A stretch of 64,000 nt of DNA from HTCC2207 sp002685195 (GCA_051201675.1 CP179212.1:2170001-2234000); one strand, 5' to 3'; positions 8,248-18,379 are shown, numbered from the stretch's first letter. The notes: a model not told the origin generated them from the letters alone. Made by a program: numbers and translations.

Positions 8248-8901
8248 ATGTTGGGTATAAAAATTAAATACAGCGATGACAATGATGAAAGTAGCGTTCG
8301 GCCTGCTGTAGTGAGCACCGAAAAACGTACAGACCAATGGTCTGTGTTGCTTGTATCTGTCGGTGAGAACCGGGATCGGAAAGCCTTTGCGCAATTGTTC
8401 GCTCATTTTGCGCCTCTTTTGAAGAGCTTCGCGGAGGCTAGCCGTCACGAGGGATGGTTTCCGGGTTTAAGCGAGGATTTGGTTCAGGAAGTAATGATCA
8501 AAGTATGGCAGAAAGCTGCAGGTTACAAACCAGAAAAGGCGTCTGCCACGACTTGGATTTATACCGTCGCTCGAAACTGTCGGATAGATATGTTGAGAAG
8601 GAAAAGCAACACCCAACATCTCCCTTTGGAGAATGAAGATTTTTGGCACGAGCCAGATGAAGAGACGCCAGTTTCTTTACTCCGACAAAAGCGTAGCGAG
8701 GACAAGGTCCAAGCTTCGCTCGCTCAGCTTCCTAAGGAGCAGGACGAGATTCTCAGGAAAGTTTATTTAGAAGGAAAGTCACACGCTGAGGCATCTGAAG
8801 AACTCGGATTGCCATTAGGTACCGTTAAATCAAGAGTGCGTCTAGCACTACAGAAAATGCAGATTTTGGTAGCCCCAGAATTTAGAGAAGAGATATTATG
8901 A
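8248..8901 (+). CDS. rpoE: ECF RNA polymerase sigma factor, RpoE/ChrR type
   Basis: Sigma factor of 217 residues. Region 2 is visible around AFAQLFAHFAPLLKSF to SEDLVQEVMIKVWQKA, ATTWIYTVARNCRIDMLRR (residues ~45-130), and region 4 as LPKEQDEILRKVYLEGKSHAEASEELGLPLGTVKSRV (~165-205). The last four bases (ATGA) overlap the start of the ChrR-type anti-sigma gene, the standard arrangement of group ECF11 pairs that answer singlet oxygen. The preceding TGATCC-N18-TAAAAC promoter supports autoregulation. The symbol follows the R. sphaeroides system; this is not the envelope-stress sigma-E. Confidence 0.9.
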   Translation: MLGIKIKYSDDNDESSVRPAVVSTEKRTDQWSVLLVSVGENRDRKAFAQLFAHFAPLLKSFAEASRHEGWFPGLSEDLVQEVMIKVWQKAAGYKPEKASATTWIYTVARNCRIDMLRRKSNTQHLPLENEDFWHEPDEETPVSLLRQKRSEDKVQASLAQLPKEQDEILRKVYLEGKSHAEASEELGLPLGTVKSRVRLALQKMQILVAPEFREEIL

Positions 8902-9557
8902 GTTCGATTAAACATCACCCCAGCCGCGCTATGCTAGTAGATTTTTCCGCAGGAAATTTGGGGACTGCGGAGTCCATTTGCGTTTCGGCGCACCTACACT
9001 TTTGCGACCAGTGCCGTAATGAGTTAATGCGTCTAGACCAAGTTGCTTCGCAGTTAATGACGGAAGCCGAGCCTCAAACCATTGATGCAGACCTCTTTGA
9101 CTCAGTGATGTCGAAGATTGATGCGTTGCCTGAGGCTCCTATGAAGGTTGAAATTGAAGAAAAATCAGATTTCCCGCACACCGTTGCAAAGTTGATAAAT
9201 GAAACAGAGAGTGCGCCTAACTGGCGTCGAATGTCCTCTTCAGTGGATGTTGCAAGGTTCCAAACTGGGCAAAACAAATTTGAGGTCGCCTTGCATCGAA
9301 TTTGTGCAGGCGGAAAGACTCCTCATCACGGGCACAATGGCACCGAATTTACAGTGGTACTCAAAGGCAGTTTTTCTGATGAACAAGCTGTTTACTCTGA
9401 AGGAGACTTTTTGCTTCGTGGACCGGGGGACGAACACCAACCGATGGGAGCACAGAACGGCGAATGTATATGCCTGTCTGCCCTCGCAGCCCCAATCAAA
9501 CTTTCCAGCCCGCTAGGGTTTTTGATGAAACCCTGGTTACGAATAAACCCGATGTAG
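8898..9557 (+). CDS. chrR: ChrR-type zinc anti-sigma factor with cupin domain
   Basis: Holds the upstream ECF sigma factor inactive until singlet oxygen or a related stress. The 219 residues form two zinc modules. The N-terminal anti-sigma domain has H6, H32, C36 and C39 (HLHFCDQC). The C-terminal cupin has H144, H146, E150 and H180, with C190 and C192 following in GECICLS. These are the positions of the metal ligands and reactive cysteines of R. sphaeroides ChrR, shifted by one to three. Translationally coupled to the sigma gene. In a cell that makes retinal and carotenoids the expected trigger is light-generated singlet oxygen. Confidence 0.9.
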   Translation: MSSIKHHPSRAMLVDFSAGNLGTAESICVSAHLHFCDQCRNELMRLDQVASQLMTEAEPQTIDADLFDSVMSKIDALPEAPMKVEIEEKSDFPHTVAKLINETESAPNWRRMSSSVDVARFQTGQNKFEVALHRICAGGKTPHHGHNGTEFTVVLKGSFSDEQAVYSEGDFLLRGPGDEHQPMGAQNGECICLSALAAPIKLSSPLGFLMKPWLRINPM

Positions 9558-9614
9558 GAAAACTCTACCCAAGCGTAAATCCATTTTGTTACTAGGATTT
9601 AACGCTGTTTTAAC

Positions 9615-9650
9615 AATAAAAAAAGGGCCTCAGAAGAGACCCTTTCTTAT
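9615..9650. terminator. Bidirectional terminator between chrR and TonB receptor
   Basis: Hairpin AAAGGGCCTC (9622-9631), loop AGAA, GAGACCCTTT (9636-9645), one mismatch. It is flanked by an A-run on the left and a short T-run on the right, so it can end both convergent transcripts. Confidence 0.75.
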
Positions 9651-9660
9651 TGCGTGTTAT

Positions 9661-12075
9661 TTAAAAGTCATACTGCGCTCTTAAATACCAAGAACCACCT
9701 TCATAATTGGCTGCGGTGCGTCTTGGATACGGTAATCCTACACTCATGCGGTTGGCATTAGGGGCACCAATTTTGTCAACGTACTCATCAAAAATATTTG
9801 ATCCACCCGCGGTCAACCGTAGGTTATCAGTGACGTCATAGCCAAGCTCAATATCCATATAAACGATGCTATCTATCTGAGCTGATGGACTTGTTTCAGC
9901 TCCAATAGTTCCTCGCTCATCATAGTGCTCGCCATAAAAGTTCAGACGCGCCATCAGGCTCCATTGCTCATTGATATTGGTAAAGGTATTAAGCACCCAA
10001 CGATTCTCTGGGTAGTTATTCTCAATATCTTCTACCAATGAATCTCTCACTGGTTGAATACCATTAATTAAATCTTGCCCGGTCACATCGACAGTATTGT
10101 AATTAAATGCAAGGCTTGCTGTTGTTTCCATACCAGAGAACAACTCCATAGAAGAAGACAACACTAAATCAAAGCCTTGGTGTTCAACATCCATTGCATT
10201 AGTGTAAAACGAAACAGATCCACCGCTACCATTCGGAATATCACCCGTACGATAAATTCGATCTTCTACTTCGATTTTATACATATCAAATGTCAAAGTA
10301 GTGTTGTCAGTAATATTAGAAGTAAAACCAAGACTCATATTCACCGACTCTTCCTCTTTCAAGGGAGCACCACCAACAGCCAAGGCTGCTGCACTAGTAG
10401 GCCGTACCAAACCCTCTTCAACTTGAAGTCCCGTGGTGCCATCAAAAGTAGTAATCAACGTACTCACATTGGCCTGCCCCGGGGTAGGAGCGTGGAAACC
10501 CGTAGATAAAGAACCTCGCAAGGTAAAGGCATCATTCATTGTGTAACGCCCTGCCACCTTCCCATTAACCGTACTGCCGAAGTCTGAGAAGTCTTCATAT
10601 CTCAGGGCATATTGCATCATTAATGCATCGCTAATGTCGTGCTCCAAATCAACATAAAAGGCCATATTATCTCTGGAAAACTCACCCGCATCAGCTGGCT
10701 TAACACTGCTCATGCCACTCGTATTTCCGTCTATAGCCGCCTGTTCACCAGGCACTGTGGTGAAGGTTTCTTCGCGCCATTCAGCACCGAAAGCAAGAAA
10801 CATATCCGAACCGAGTGTTTTACCAAAATCGGCATTAAGATTTGTTTCCTCTTGATCATAGCCACCCATATCGAAATCACGCTGGAAGCTACCATCACTA
10901 GCTACTCCTAGACTCGGAGCCGTCGTGTTGTTAAGGAAATAACGTAGTTCATTCGACCCGTGACCAATGCTCACATCATAAATTGTGCCGGTACTCATCT
11001 CACCTTTAATTCCTGCCACAAATGACATATCTGTCTGGGCACCATCTAAGAAAGGTGTGTAACCTTGGCGAAGAGTATCTGCTATCCAGTTGTCCTCTTG
11101 GCATAATGCAGCAATCGTGCTGTGTCCAGTTGAGCAATCAGAGTCATAACCGGCTCGATAGAAAAAACGATAACGTCCGTCTGTCTCTGCATAACCACCA
11201 TGGGCATACAAACTAGCGCCATCACTAGCATCACCTGTTCCAGCATTGAAGAAGAATCGCTCTCCACTAGTCTCTGGTCTTCCCCATGTCTGAACAAAGG
11301 GTGAGTCACCAAAGGGAGAATCTGCGCCAACATTTGGAACACCTGCATCAATTAAACCTTGGCCCACAGGACGCTGAATACCACGAGATAAGGCATCATT
11401 GTCGGTTGATTCAAAACTTAGGTTGATAAAACCATCATCACCTAAGGCAAAACCGCCATTGGCCGCCACTTTGACAGATTGTTCACCCTCAAAAAACTCA
11501 CCGTATTGAACCTGAACTTGACCCCCTTCAGCGTCATCCTTGAGACGAAAGTCCATCACTCCAGCAATAGCATCAGAACCATACTGAGCAGCTGCGCCAT
11601 CCCGTAAAACTTGAATGTTTGATAATGCGATACTAGGGATCATACCAATATCAACACCATGAGCGCCGTTACCAGCAGCTGGAGCAAAGAACTGCACCAA
11701 TGCTGAACGGTGGCGCCGCTTACCATTCACCAAGACTAATGTTTGGTCAGGCGCCATACCTCTTAAAGATGTTGGGCGAATAAATGCACTGCCATCACCT
11801 GTCGCTGGAGTCGCAGTATAGGAGGGAACCAATGCCTTGAGTGTATCTGTAAGGTCTGCCTGATTACCAAAAGCAGATAACTCGGCTTCAGATAAGACAT
11901 CCACAGGCACTGGTGATTCTGTTGCCGATCTAGGCTCATTACTTCTGCTTCCCACCGTCACAACTTCTTCAATACTTAATACATTCGCATCCTGCGCGTA
12001 AGCAACCTGACCTAGAGATGCAATAGCAGTTGATATAGCAACTACTAACACCTTCGCTTTGTTACCTTTCTTCAT
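9661..12075 (-). CDS. TonB-dependent outer-membrane receptor
   Basis: An 804-residue outer-membrane importer; the substrate is not identifiable. A signal peptide (residues 1-27, ending VAYA) is followed by a TonB-box-like stretch IEEVVTVGSR. The plug domain has TSLRGMAPDQTLVLVNGKRRHRS and NIQVLRDGAAAQYGSDAIAGVM. The barrel ends in an aromatic residue (RAQYDF), as outer-membrane proteins do. The start has GGAG eight bases upstream. No dedicated transporter or regulator is adjacent and I see no clear Fur box in front of it. Receptors of this plug type are abundant in heterotrophic marine gammaproteobacteria. Confidence 0.9.
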   Translation of the reverse strand: MKKGNKAKVLVVAISTAIASLGQVAYAQDANVLSIEEVVTVGSRSNEPRSATESPVPVDVLSEAELSAFGNQADLTDTLKALVPSYTATPATGDGSAFIRPTSLRGMAPDQTLVLVNGKRRHRSALVQFFAPAAGNGAHGVDIGMIPSIALSNIQVLRDGAAAQYGSDAIAGVMDFRLKDDAEGGQVQVQYGEFFEGEQSVKVAANGGFALGDDGFINLSFESTDNDALSRGIQRPVGQGLIDAGVPNVGADSPFGDSPFVQTWGRPETSGERFFFNAGTGDASDGASLYAHGGYAETDGRYRFFYRAGYDSDCSTGHSTIAALCQEDNWIADTLRQGYTPFLDGAQTDMSFVAGIKGEMSTGTIYDVSIGHGSNELRYFLNNTTAPSLGVASDGSFQRDFDMGGYDQEETNLNADFGKTLGSDMFLAFGAEWREETFTTVPGEQAAIDGNTSGMSSVKPADAGEFSRDNMAFYVDLEHDISDALMMQYALRYEDFSDFGSTVNGKVAGRYTMNDAFTLRGSLSTGFHAPTPGQANVSTLITTFDGTTGLQVEEGLVRPTSAAALAVGGAPLKEEESVNMSLGFTSNITDNTTLTFDMYKIEVEDRIYRTGDIPNGSGGSVSFYTNAMDVEHQGFDLVLSSSMELFSGMETTASLAFNYNTVDVTGQDLINGIQPVRDSLVEDIENNYPENRWVLNTFTNINEQWSLMARLNFYGEHYDERGTIGAETSPSAQIDSIVYMDIELGYDVTDNLRLTAGGSNIFDEYVDKIGAPNANRMSVGLPYPRRTAANYEGGSWYLRAQYDF

Positions 12076-12340
12076 TAATATTCTCCATAACGTAATTTTT
12101 ATTCAACAATGAACAGTTAATTATCTCTTGTATACTACTATTGAGGGTAATCTTTTACAGACTCATTGAGACAAGCGGTAGTAAAAGTACGGTGAGTGGG
12201 AGTTGTTAAATTTCAGCGAAAAAAGAGAAATTTTATTGTTATTTGAATAAATAAATGGAGAATAACTCAATAATTATCAGGAAAAATTATTGAACATCTT
12301 GTCCCGTCGTTTAAGGTTAATAATTCATTGATGTACCATG

Positions 12341-12365
12341 AAAAGGGCGAAATAGACGGTTTCGC
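12341..12365 (-). terminator. Probable terminator after hisF
   Basis: On the minus strand GCGAAA, a seven-base loop, TTTCGC, then CCTTTTC, just beyond the hisF stop. The stem is short and the T-run is interrupted. Confidence 0.45.
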
Positions 12366-12373
12366 TTAAGCAC

Positions 12374-13150
12374 TCATAATCTTACATTAATGCCTTGATC
12401 AAACATAAATTGCTTAGCCTGCGGAACACTGTACTCAGCGAAATGGAAAATACTGGCTGCTAAAACCGCATCAGCTTTACCCAATGCAATTCCGTCAGCT
12501 AAGTGTTGTAAGGTCCCAACACCGCCGGAGGCAATCACAGGTACGGAAACAGACTCACTAACAGAGGCTGTAAGATCAAGATCAAATCCATTTTTAGTAC
12601 CATCACGATCCATACTGGTGAGTAGTATTTCACCGGCACCCAGATTAGTCATCTTTTCAGCCCAAGCTATTGCATCTATTCCCGTTGGTTTTCGCCCTCC
12701 ATGGGTGAAGATCTCCCAACGACTCGACTCACTCCCTTCCACTTGCTTGGCATCAATAGCGACTACAATGCATTGACTACCGAAACGTTGCGCTGCTTCA
12801 GCAACAAACTCAGGATTAGAGATTGCCGCAGAGTTTATTGCGACCTTATCTGCCCCCGCATTGAGTAAATTGCGAATATCATACATTTCACGAACTCCAC
12901 CACCAACTGTCAACGGGATAAACACCTGGCCAGCCATTCGCTCAACAGTATGCAGTGTGGTATCTCGTCCTTCATGACTTGCAGTGATATCAAGAAATGT
13001 TATTTCATCGGCACCCTGCTCATTGTAACGACGCGCCACCTCAACTGGATCTCCAGCATCTCGAATATCAACAAACTGAACACCCTTAACAACTCGGCCT
13101 TTATCAACATCAAGACACGGAATTATCCTCTTAGAAAGCCCACGACTCAC
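12374..13150 (-). CDS. hisF: Imidazole glycerol phosphate synthase subunit HisF
   Basis: Cyclase subunit that uses ammonia from HisH to form IGP and AICAR in histidine synthesis. The 258-residue barrel has the catalytic aspartates D14 (IIPCLDVDKGRVV) and D133 (VVAIDAKQ), and the phosphate loops TVGGGVRE and IASGGVGT. It overlaps the end of the upstream ribA by four bases (13147-13150), so the two are translationally coupled. Separation from the rest of the his genes and coupling to ribA is not the textbook enterobacterial order. Confidence 0.95.
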   Translation of the reverse strand: MSRGLSKRIIPCLDVDKGRVVKGVQFVDIRDAGDPVEVARRYNEQGADEITFLDITASHEGRDTTLHTVERMAGQVFIPLTVGGGVREMYDIRNLLNAGADKVAINSAAISNPEFVAEAAQRFGSQCIVVAIDAKQVEGSESSRWEIFTHGGRKPTGIDAIAWAEKMTNLGAGEILLTSMDRDGTKNGFDLDLTASVSESVSVPVIASGGVGTLQHLADGIALGKADAVLAASIFHFAEYSVPQAKQFMFDQGINVRL

Positions 13151-13743
13151 TCGCTTTTGCTCTTCAAAAAATGGCCCAACTTGCCCGCTTTAGTAGACAA
13201 ATATTGAGCATTGTGAGGATTACTATCTGTCTGAATGGGCTTGCGCTCTGCAATCTCAAAACCAAGATCTTCTAGGGCTTTAATTTTTCGCGGGTTATTG
13301 GTCATTAGATATAACTTCTTTGCTCCAAGATGATTTAGCATGGGCGCACAGATAGCGTAGTCTCTTAAGTCAGCTCCAAACCCAAGTCTTTCATTGGCTT
13401 CCACCGTGTCGGCTCCCGCATCCTGAAGATTATACGCCCGAATTTTATTCACTAAACCGATACCACGACCTTCTTGGCGAAGATACAAAACCGCCCCGCG
13501 ACCCTGCTGCGAAATGCGCCTCAGAGCTTCATTTAATTGTTCTCCACAATCGCACCGGAGACTACCCAGCGCATCACCGGTCAGACACTCTGAGTGGATA
13601 CGTATTAGTAAGGGTTCATCGGAGCCACAGTCGCCCATTGTGATGGCAATGTGCTCCTTGCCTTTGAAAGGGTCTTCAAAGCCATGGATATCAAAAGTAC
13701 CCCAACGAGTAGGCAACTTTGACGATTCGATAAAACGAAGCAC
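13147..13743 (-). CDS. ribA: GTP cyclohydrolase II RibA
   Basis: Opens GTP in the first committed step of riboflavin synthesis. GTG at 13743 is chosen because GGAG lies nine bases upstream and the N-terminus then matches E. coli RibA length (SSKLPTRWGTF); TTG at 13758 is the alternative. With this start the zinc ligands are C53, C64 and C66 (HSECLTGDALGSLRCDCGEQL), nearly identical in position to E. coli C54/C65/C67. QEGRGIGLVNKIRAYNLQ and the nucleotide-binding C-terminus are intact. It supplies the activity that the RibBA-like protein at 20924-22042 probably lacks. Confidence 0.94.
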   Translation of the reverse strand: MLRFIESSKLPTRWGTFDIHGFEDPFKGKEHIAITMGDCGSDEPLLIRIHSECLTGDALGSLRCDCGEQLNEALRRISQQGRGAVLYLRQEGRGIGLVNKIRAYNLQDAGADTVEANERLGFGADLRDYAICAPMLNHLGAKKLYLMTNNPRKIKALEDLGFEIAERKPIQTDSNPHNAQYLSTKAGKLGHFLKSKSE

Positions 13744-13825
13744 TGACAGTAACTCCAATATTTAAAAGGGCTGAGCACCGCATTGTACAGCCAACATGGC
13801 TGTAATACAGGGTTTTTCAAACTTG

Positions 13826-16800
13826 CTAGCTAACTGATGCCAAGCTTGATTGTCGCTTTTCGTCTGAAAAATAACCAAGTAATTTACTGACTGAAATTGC
13901 AATCACAGCTATAACCAGTAATCCTGCCAATATGTTAGCGGCTAGTAGAGACAATATAGCCAAAAAAGCTAACGTATAAGTAACACCAATCCCGAGTAAC
14001 AGTAAGAAAATCGCACTAACAAATTGATGATTGGTCTCCACCACAAAATATAAACAAGGAATTAGGACTAGCGTAATTGTAGACGCGAATAGTATGCCAA
14101 AGCTCAGAGATAAAGCCATTGGAATAACAAACTGGGCCTGAACACTAGTCTCAAAGAGTAAAGGTAGCAAACCGACAAAGGTCGTCAGAGTTGTGAGCAG
14201 AATTGCCCGGAATCGTTTTTTCCCCGCGCTGACAATTGCGTCCTCAAGTGACAAATTGTCTTTCCTACCGCGATTAGCAAATTCAACTAAAATCAAACTA
14301 TCGTTAACCACTACCCCAGCCAAAGCGATGATACCAAAGACTGAGAGAATATTGATTGAGACGCTGAATACCATATGGCCTATCACCGCTCCGATGAAAC
14401 CAAAGGGAATGACTGACATAATTACAACTGGCTGGATATAGGACCGCAAGGGGACTGCAAGCAATCCATAGATCATAAACAAAGCTGCTAAAAAGCCTAC
14501 AGCCATTTTTCCATAGTATTCGTTCTGCTCTTGTGTTCCCCCACTCAATCTAAAACTAACACTTGGGTATCTCTCCAGTAGCTGAGGTACAAAATTCGTT
14601 GTCACGTCCTTTACAACATCACCGCTTTGAATTTTATCAGCCTCTACCTCAGCTGTTACTGTGACCGTTCTCTTGCGATCGAGCCTATCAATAGCAGTAA
14701 GGCCTACTCCAAGGGAGATTTCCGCAACCTCTCCTATCGCTACAGCTTCTCCATTACCCGCGCGGATATGCATGTTTTCTAAGGTCAAAATAGATCGCCG
14801 CTCATCATAGGGGTAACGGACCATGACTTTTACAGTATCCGAGTCTCTTTGAATACGCTGAGCCTCTTCTCCATAAAAAGCTTGGCGAACTTGCCTAGCA
14901 ACGTCAGAAAGCGTTATCCCTACTTGACTCGCGTAGGGTTTCAAATTAATTAATACTTCTTTGCTACCTGAGCCCTGCGAATTGTAGATATCATAAACCC
15001 CGGGGAAAGTACTGAGCTCTTGCTGTAAGTCCATACCTGCGAGAGTTAACTCTTCGGGATCTGAACCAGACAGAGACAAACTGATCTTGGCGCCAGAGGG
15101 GCCTTGTCCAGAGGAATATTTCTGCTTCCTTACATCTGGGAGCAAACCAACTTCATCACGCCACATTCTCTCGATCTCCGTAGCACTGACCGTGCGAAAC
15201 TCAGACCGAGTAAGCACCACTCTGAAGTTCGCTGTGACATCACTGGTGACAAAAAATGCGACATTTTCAACCATCCCAGTCTCATTAGGATTTTCTAGTC
15301 GGAATTTTTCATCAACGGCAAAGATTGCATCTTCGACCACTGCAATCGTATCAAGCATACTCTCCACCGAGGCCCCGTCTTGCATGATAATTTCAGCTTG
15401 TACTCCGTCCCCGGGAACCATCGGAAAGAACTCGAAACGGGCAATCCCTGAACCAACGGCGCCTAAAGCAATAATGAGCGCACCTAGGAACCCTGCTAAC
15501 GTAATATATCGGTTTCGTAGTGCTCGTCTCAACCAAACCCCATAAATATTATCTATGAAATGTTTAAGTCCTTGAGAAACCTTAGTCTGAATACCTCTTA
15601 CAACAGACAATCTATCATTAGCAGGCTGGCCAAACTTCAGACCAACTAAGTGAGCGGGAAGGATCAGTTTTGATTCGATCAATGAAAACGTCAGGCAGAG
15701 AATAACCACAATACCTATTGCGGAGGTAATTCCACCAAAACTTCCGCCAATGAAAATAATCGGGAAGAACGCCGCCATAGTAGTAAGAACTCCAATCGTA
15801 GAGGGAATAGCCACTCTTTGAGCACCGGCGACAACAGTCTCTACTGAAGCTTCGTACCCTCCATCTGGAATCTCACCAGCGTCCCGCTTTTGCTGAAATT
15901 CTGCTTTTGCCTCGCTGAAAACGCTTTCACCAATGACAATGGCGTCATCCACCACTATTCCCAGAACCATGATAAATGCAAAGAGGCTTAGAACATTGAC
16001 AGTTACAGCACCCATTGGCATCAACCAAAATGCTCCAGCAAAACTGACTGGAATCCCAAGAATAACCCAGAAAGCGACCTTCAAATTTAGAAATAACCCC
16101 AAAACAAGGGCAACTAAAAACCCGCCCAACACAAGGTTTTCTGACATCATATCAAGACGGCCTTGAAGGTCGTATGCTAGATCATTAAAAATAGTGATGC
16201 TTAAACCTTCAGGAAGGGTATCCCGTTTCTTTTCGACGTATTGATGAATCGCCTCGCTGATGGCAAGCACGTTCTGCCCTTCAAGGGAAGAAATCGCGAG
16301 GGTGACCGCGGTATCACGATCGAAATGGTTAAGGAAAACCGTGTCTGTAAATCCATCCCTTACCTCGGCAACATCCGATAACAAAAGTTGAGTTCCATCC
16401 ACCTGACTTCTCAGGACAATATTTTCAAAGTCTTGGCCGACGTATGCTTTACCCTCAGTTCTAATCAGTACATTACCTGCTTCCGAACGGATAATTCCGG
16501 CAGGTAAATCCAGTGAAGAGACTCTGACCGCGTTTGCTACTTCACTTAGCGTCAGATTGAGTTCGCGAAGTCTGTCTTCCTTAACTTCAATCGATATTTC
16601 ATATGTTCCAGCCCCATACAGATTTAGATCTTTCACTTCTGGGAGTGCCAGTACCTCATCATAAATCTGATCTCCCAACGCCTTTCTCTCTGGTTTCGTT
16701 AGCTCTCCATGAACAACGACTCCCACGGCCCAAATATTACTGTCCAGTTTTTTAATCGTGGGTTTTTCCATATCATCAGGTAAATCGACAATGCTATCAA

Positions 16801-17149
16801 TCCGATTTTCAACTTGAGTCAGAACATCATTAATATCTTCACTTGCCTCAATCTCAAGATAGATCCTTCCGTAGTCTCGATCCGCTCCGGAGGTAATCTT
16901 TTTGATGCCCTGTAGGCCCTCTAAAACCGACTCCATCGGAAGGATTACGCCTTTTTCAACTTCAACTGGAGCAGCCCCGGGGTACGGCACGCTAATACTT
17001 ATCATATTGCGTTCTGAGCGAGGAAACATTTCTTTGCTAATTGTGGCTAAAGACATAGCCCCGGCAAAAAAAACAAAAACCATAACTAAGTTTGCTGCTA
17101 CGGGATTGCGACTGAACCATGAAATCAGACCTTTAGAATTTACATTCAT
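13826..17149 (-). CDS. RND-family efflux permease (AcrB/MdtB superfamily)
   Basis: Inner-membrane proton-driven pump of 1107 residues. It shows the RND layout: TM1 near residues 12-36, a large periplasmic loop, TM2-6 (~335-520), a second loop, then TM7-12 (~860-1030). The TM4 proton-relay aspartates are seen in LGIVVDDAIVIGESV. A C-terminal extension of about 70 residues (LLLLGIGVTYTLAFLAILSL and beyond) adds one or two extra hydrophobic segments. The four-base overlap with the adaptor gene upstream marks an operon. No TolC-type channel is in the window. Substrate unknown; it resembles multidrug-type rather than CzcA metal pumps. Confidence 0.9.
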   Translation of the reverse strand: MNVNSKGLISWFSRNPVAANLVMVFVFFAGAMSLATISKEMFPRSERNMISISVPYPGAAPVEVEKGVILPMESVLEGLQGIKKITSGADRDYGRIYLEIEASEDINDVLTQVENRIDSIVDLPDDMEKPTIKKLDSNIWAVGVVVHGELTKPERKALGDQIYDEVLALPEVKDLNLYGAGTYEISIEVKEDRLRELNLTLSEVANAVRVSSLDLPAGIIRSEAGNVLIRTEGKAYVGQDFENIVLRSQVDGTQLLLSDVAEVRDGFTDTVFLNHFDRDTAVTLAISSLEGQNVLAISEAIHQYVEKKRDTLPEGLSITIFNDLAYDLQGRLDMMSENLVLGGFLVALVLGLFLNLKVAFWVILGIPVSFAGAFWLMPMGAVTVNVLSLFAFIMVLGIVVDDAIVIGESVFSEAKAEFQQKRDAGEIPDGGYEASVETVVAGAQRVAIPSTIGVLTTMAAFFPIIFIGGSFGGITSAIGIVVILCLTFSLIESKLILPAHLVGLKFGQPANDRLSVVRGIQTKVSQGLKHFIDNIYGVWLRRALRNRYITLAGFLGALIIALGAVGSGIARFEFFPMVPGDGVQAEIIMQDGASVESMLDTIAVVEDAIFAVDEKFRLENPNETGMVENVAFFVTSDVTANFRVVLTRSEFRTVSATEIERMWRDEVGLLPDVRKQKYSSGQGPSGAKISLSLSGSDPEELTLAGMDLQQELSTFPGVYDIYNSQGSGSKEVLINLKPYASQVGITLSDVARQVRQAFYGEEAQRIQRDSDTVKVMVRYPYDERRSILTLENMHIRAGNGEAVAIGEVAEISLGVGLTAIDRLDRKRTVTVTAEVEADKIQSGDVVKDVTTNFVPQLLERYPSVSFRLSGGTQEQNEYYGKMAVGFLAALFMIYGLLAVPLRSYIQPVVIMSVIPFGFIGAVIGHMVFSVSINILSVFGIIALAGVVVNDSLILVEFANRGRKDNLSLEDAIVSAGKKRFRAILLTTLTTFVGLLPLLFETSVQAQFVIPMALSLSFGILFASTITLVLIPCLYFVVETNHQFVSAIFLLLLGIGVTYTLAFLAILSLLAANILAGLLVIAVIAISVSKLLGYFSDEKRQSSLASVS

Positions 17150-18330
17150 TTCGCTTCATTCCGAGAGTTTGGTGAGTTTCTCAGTTGTAATTTAAGGCCC
17201 TCAATCGGCGTTCCTAAAGCGCTGGTAATGACCTGAACTCCATCGCTCAATCCTTTCACATAGTAATAAGAATCATCACTAAAAATGACCTCGACAGCTC
17301 GAATATTCATTCTTGTCTGAGGGTTGACTATCGCAACTTTTGATCCCTGCAGAAGGGCACTTCGCGGAAGCTCAAATACATCCTCCAGAACCTTGCCTTT
17401 GAGTTTGGCTGTTACGAAAGTGCCCACCAGTAACGGAGGAGAAACGCTATCTCCAGAGCCGCTGATACCGTAGGGATCGGACATCCTAGCTATAAGATAT
17501 TGAGATCGATTGATTTCATTAACGACACCTTCAGACCTAACCACTTCAGCAACCCACTCCCTTTGCTTTCCATTAACCGAACCACTGAGAGTGACCATGC
17601 TCTCGCTGGGGATCCCTTTAAACGTCAGAGCATCCATTCTCGCAAGATCTCTTTCAGTCAAAGGCAATCTAACTTCTACAAAGTCAATGGCAAAAGTTTC
17701 GCCTAGTCGCGAGCCCGTTGTCACATATTGCCCTACGTCAGCACCTTTAGACGCAACCATTCCTGCGTAAGGAGCCCTAATTTTAGTCTTCCCGAGTTTT
17801 AGCTTTGCTCGTTTCACTTCTGCTTTCGACTGTAGAATATTTGCTTCCGCTTCAGCTAGATACGGCTTTCTTAAAGCCAAAATCGGCGCTTCTGATTGGG
17901 GCCGACCGGTCATTTGCCACTCTTTTGCCGCTTGTATAGCTCTGGCTTTCTCCAATTCAAGCTTAGCATTCGCACTGATAAGCTGAGCTTCAGCTCGCTG
18001 AAGAGCCACCTCATAGTCGGTTGGGTCAAGGCTTAAAAGAACGTCCCCAGCACCGAATGTACCCCCTACAATAAACTGCTCAGATACCTCAAGAACTGCC
18101 CCTGAAACTTCTGAAATAAGAGATGTGCGCGTGCGCGGTTGCACGGTACCCTGGGATTCAACCTCCAAAGTCACGCTAGTGCTTTTGAGGATTTGGGTTT
18201 TAACTGCAAGCGCAGCTTCAGGAGCTGCGGCTTTGACCGGCTCAGGTTGAGACAAAAACATAATTACCGTGACGGCAATTGCGCCTAGCACTAAAAGAAG
18301 TGGAACATACTTTTTCATTAAAAATCCCAT
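17146..18330 (-). CDS. RND efflux periplasmic adaptor (membrane fusion protein)
   Basis: Links the RND permease to an outer-membrane channel. The 394 residues start with a signal anchor (YVPLLLVLGAIAVTVIMFL), then a biotinyl-lipoyl-like half (TRTSLISEVSGAVLEVSEQF). A helical hairpin rich in A/E/K follows (~130-175), then the second lipoyl half (TKIRAPYAGMVASKGADVGQYV) and beta-barrel domains. ATG at 18318 is an equally possible start. Its stop overlaps the start of the permease by four bases. Confidence 0.9.
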   Translation of the reverse strand: MGFLMKKYVPLLLVLGAIAVTVIMFLSQPEPVKAAAPEAALAVKTQILKSTSVTLEVESQGTVQPRTRTSLISEVSGAVLEVSEQFIVGGTFGAGDVLLSLDPTDYEVALQRAEAQLISANAKLELEKARAIQAAKEWQMTGRPQSEAPILALRKPYLAEAEANILQSKAEVKRAKLKLGKTKIRAPYAGMVASKGADVGQYVTTGSRLGETFAIDFVEVRLPLTERDLARMDALTFKGIPSESMVTLSGSVNGKQREWVAEVVRSEGVVNEINRSQYLIARMSDPYGISGSGDSVSPPLLVGTFVTAKLKGKVLEDVFELPRSALLQGSKVAIVNPQTRMNIRAVEVIFSDDSYYYVKGLSDGVQVITSALGTPIEGLKLQLRNSPNSRNEAK

Positions 18331-18379
18331 TTACCTGTAACGTTAACCCATTAAGACGAGGTGACAAATCAAATTAGAT

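Noticed and set aside
15087..15545. 152-codon open frame on the plus strand inside the RND permease
   Set aside because: Antisense to a conserved pump gene, low-complexity Ser/Thr/Pro-rich translation and no ribosome site.
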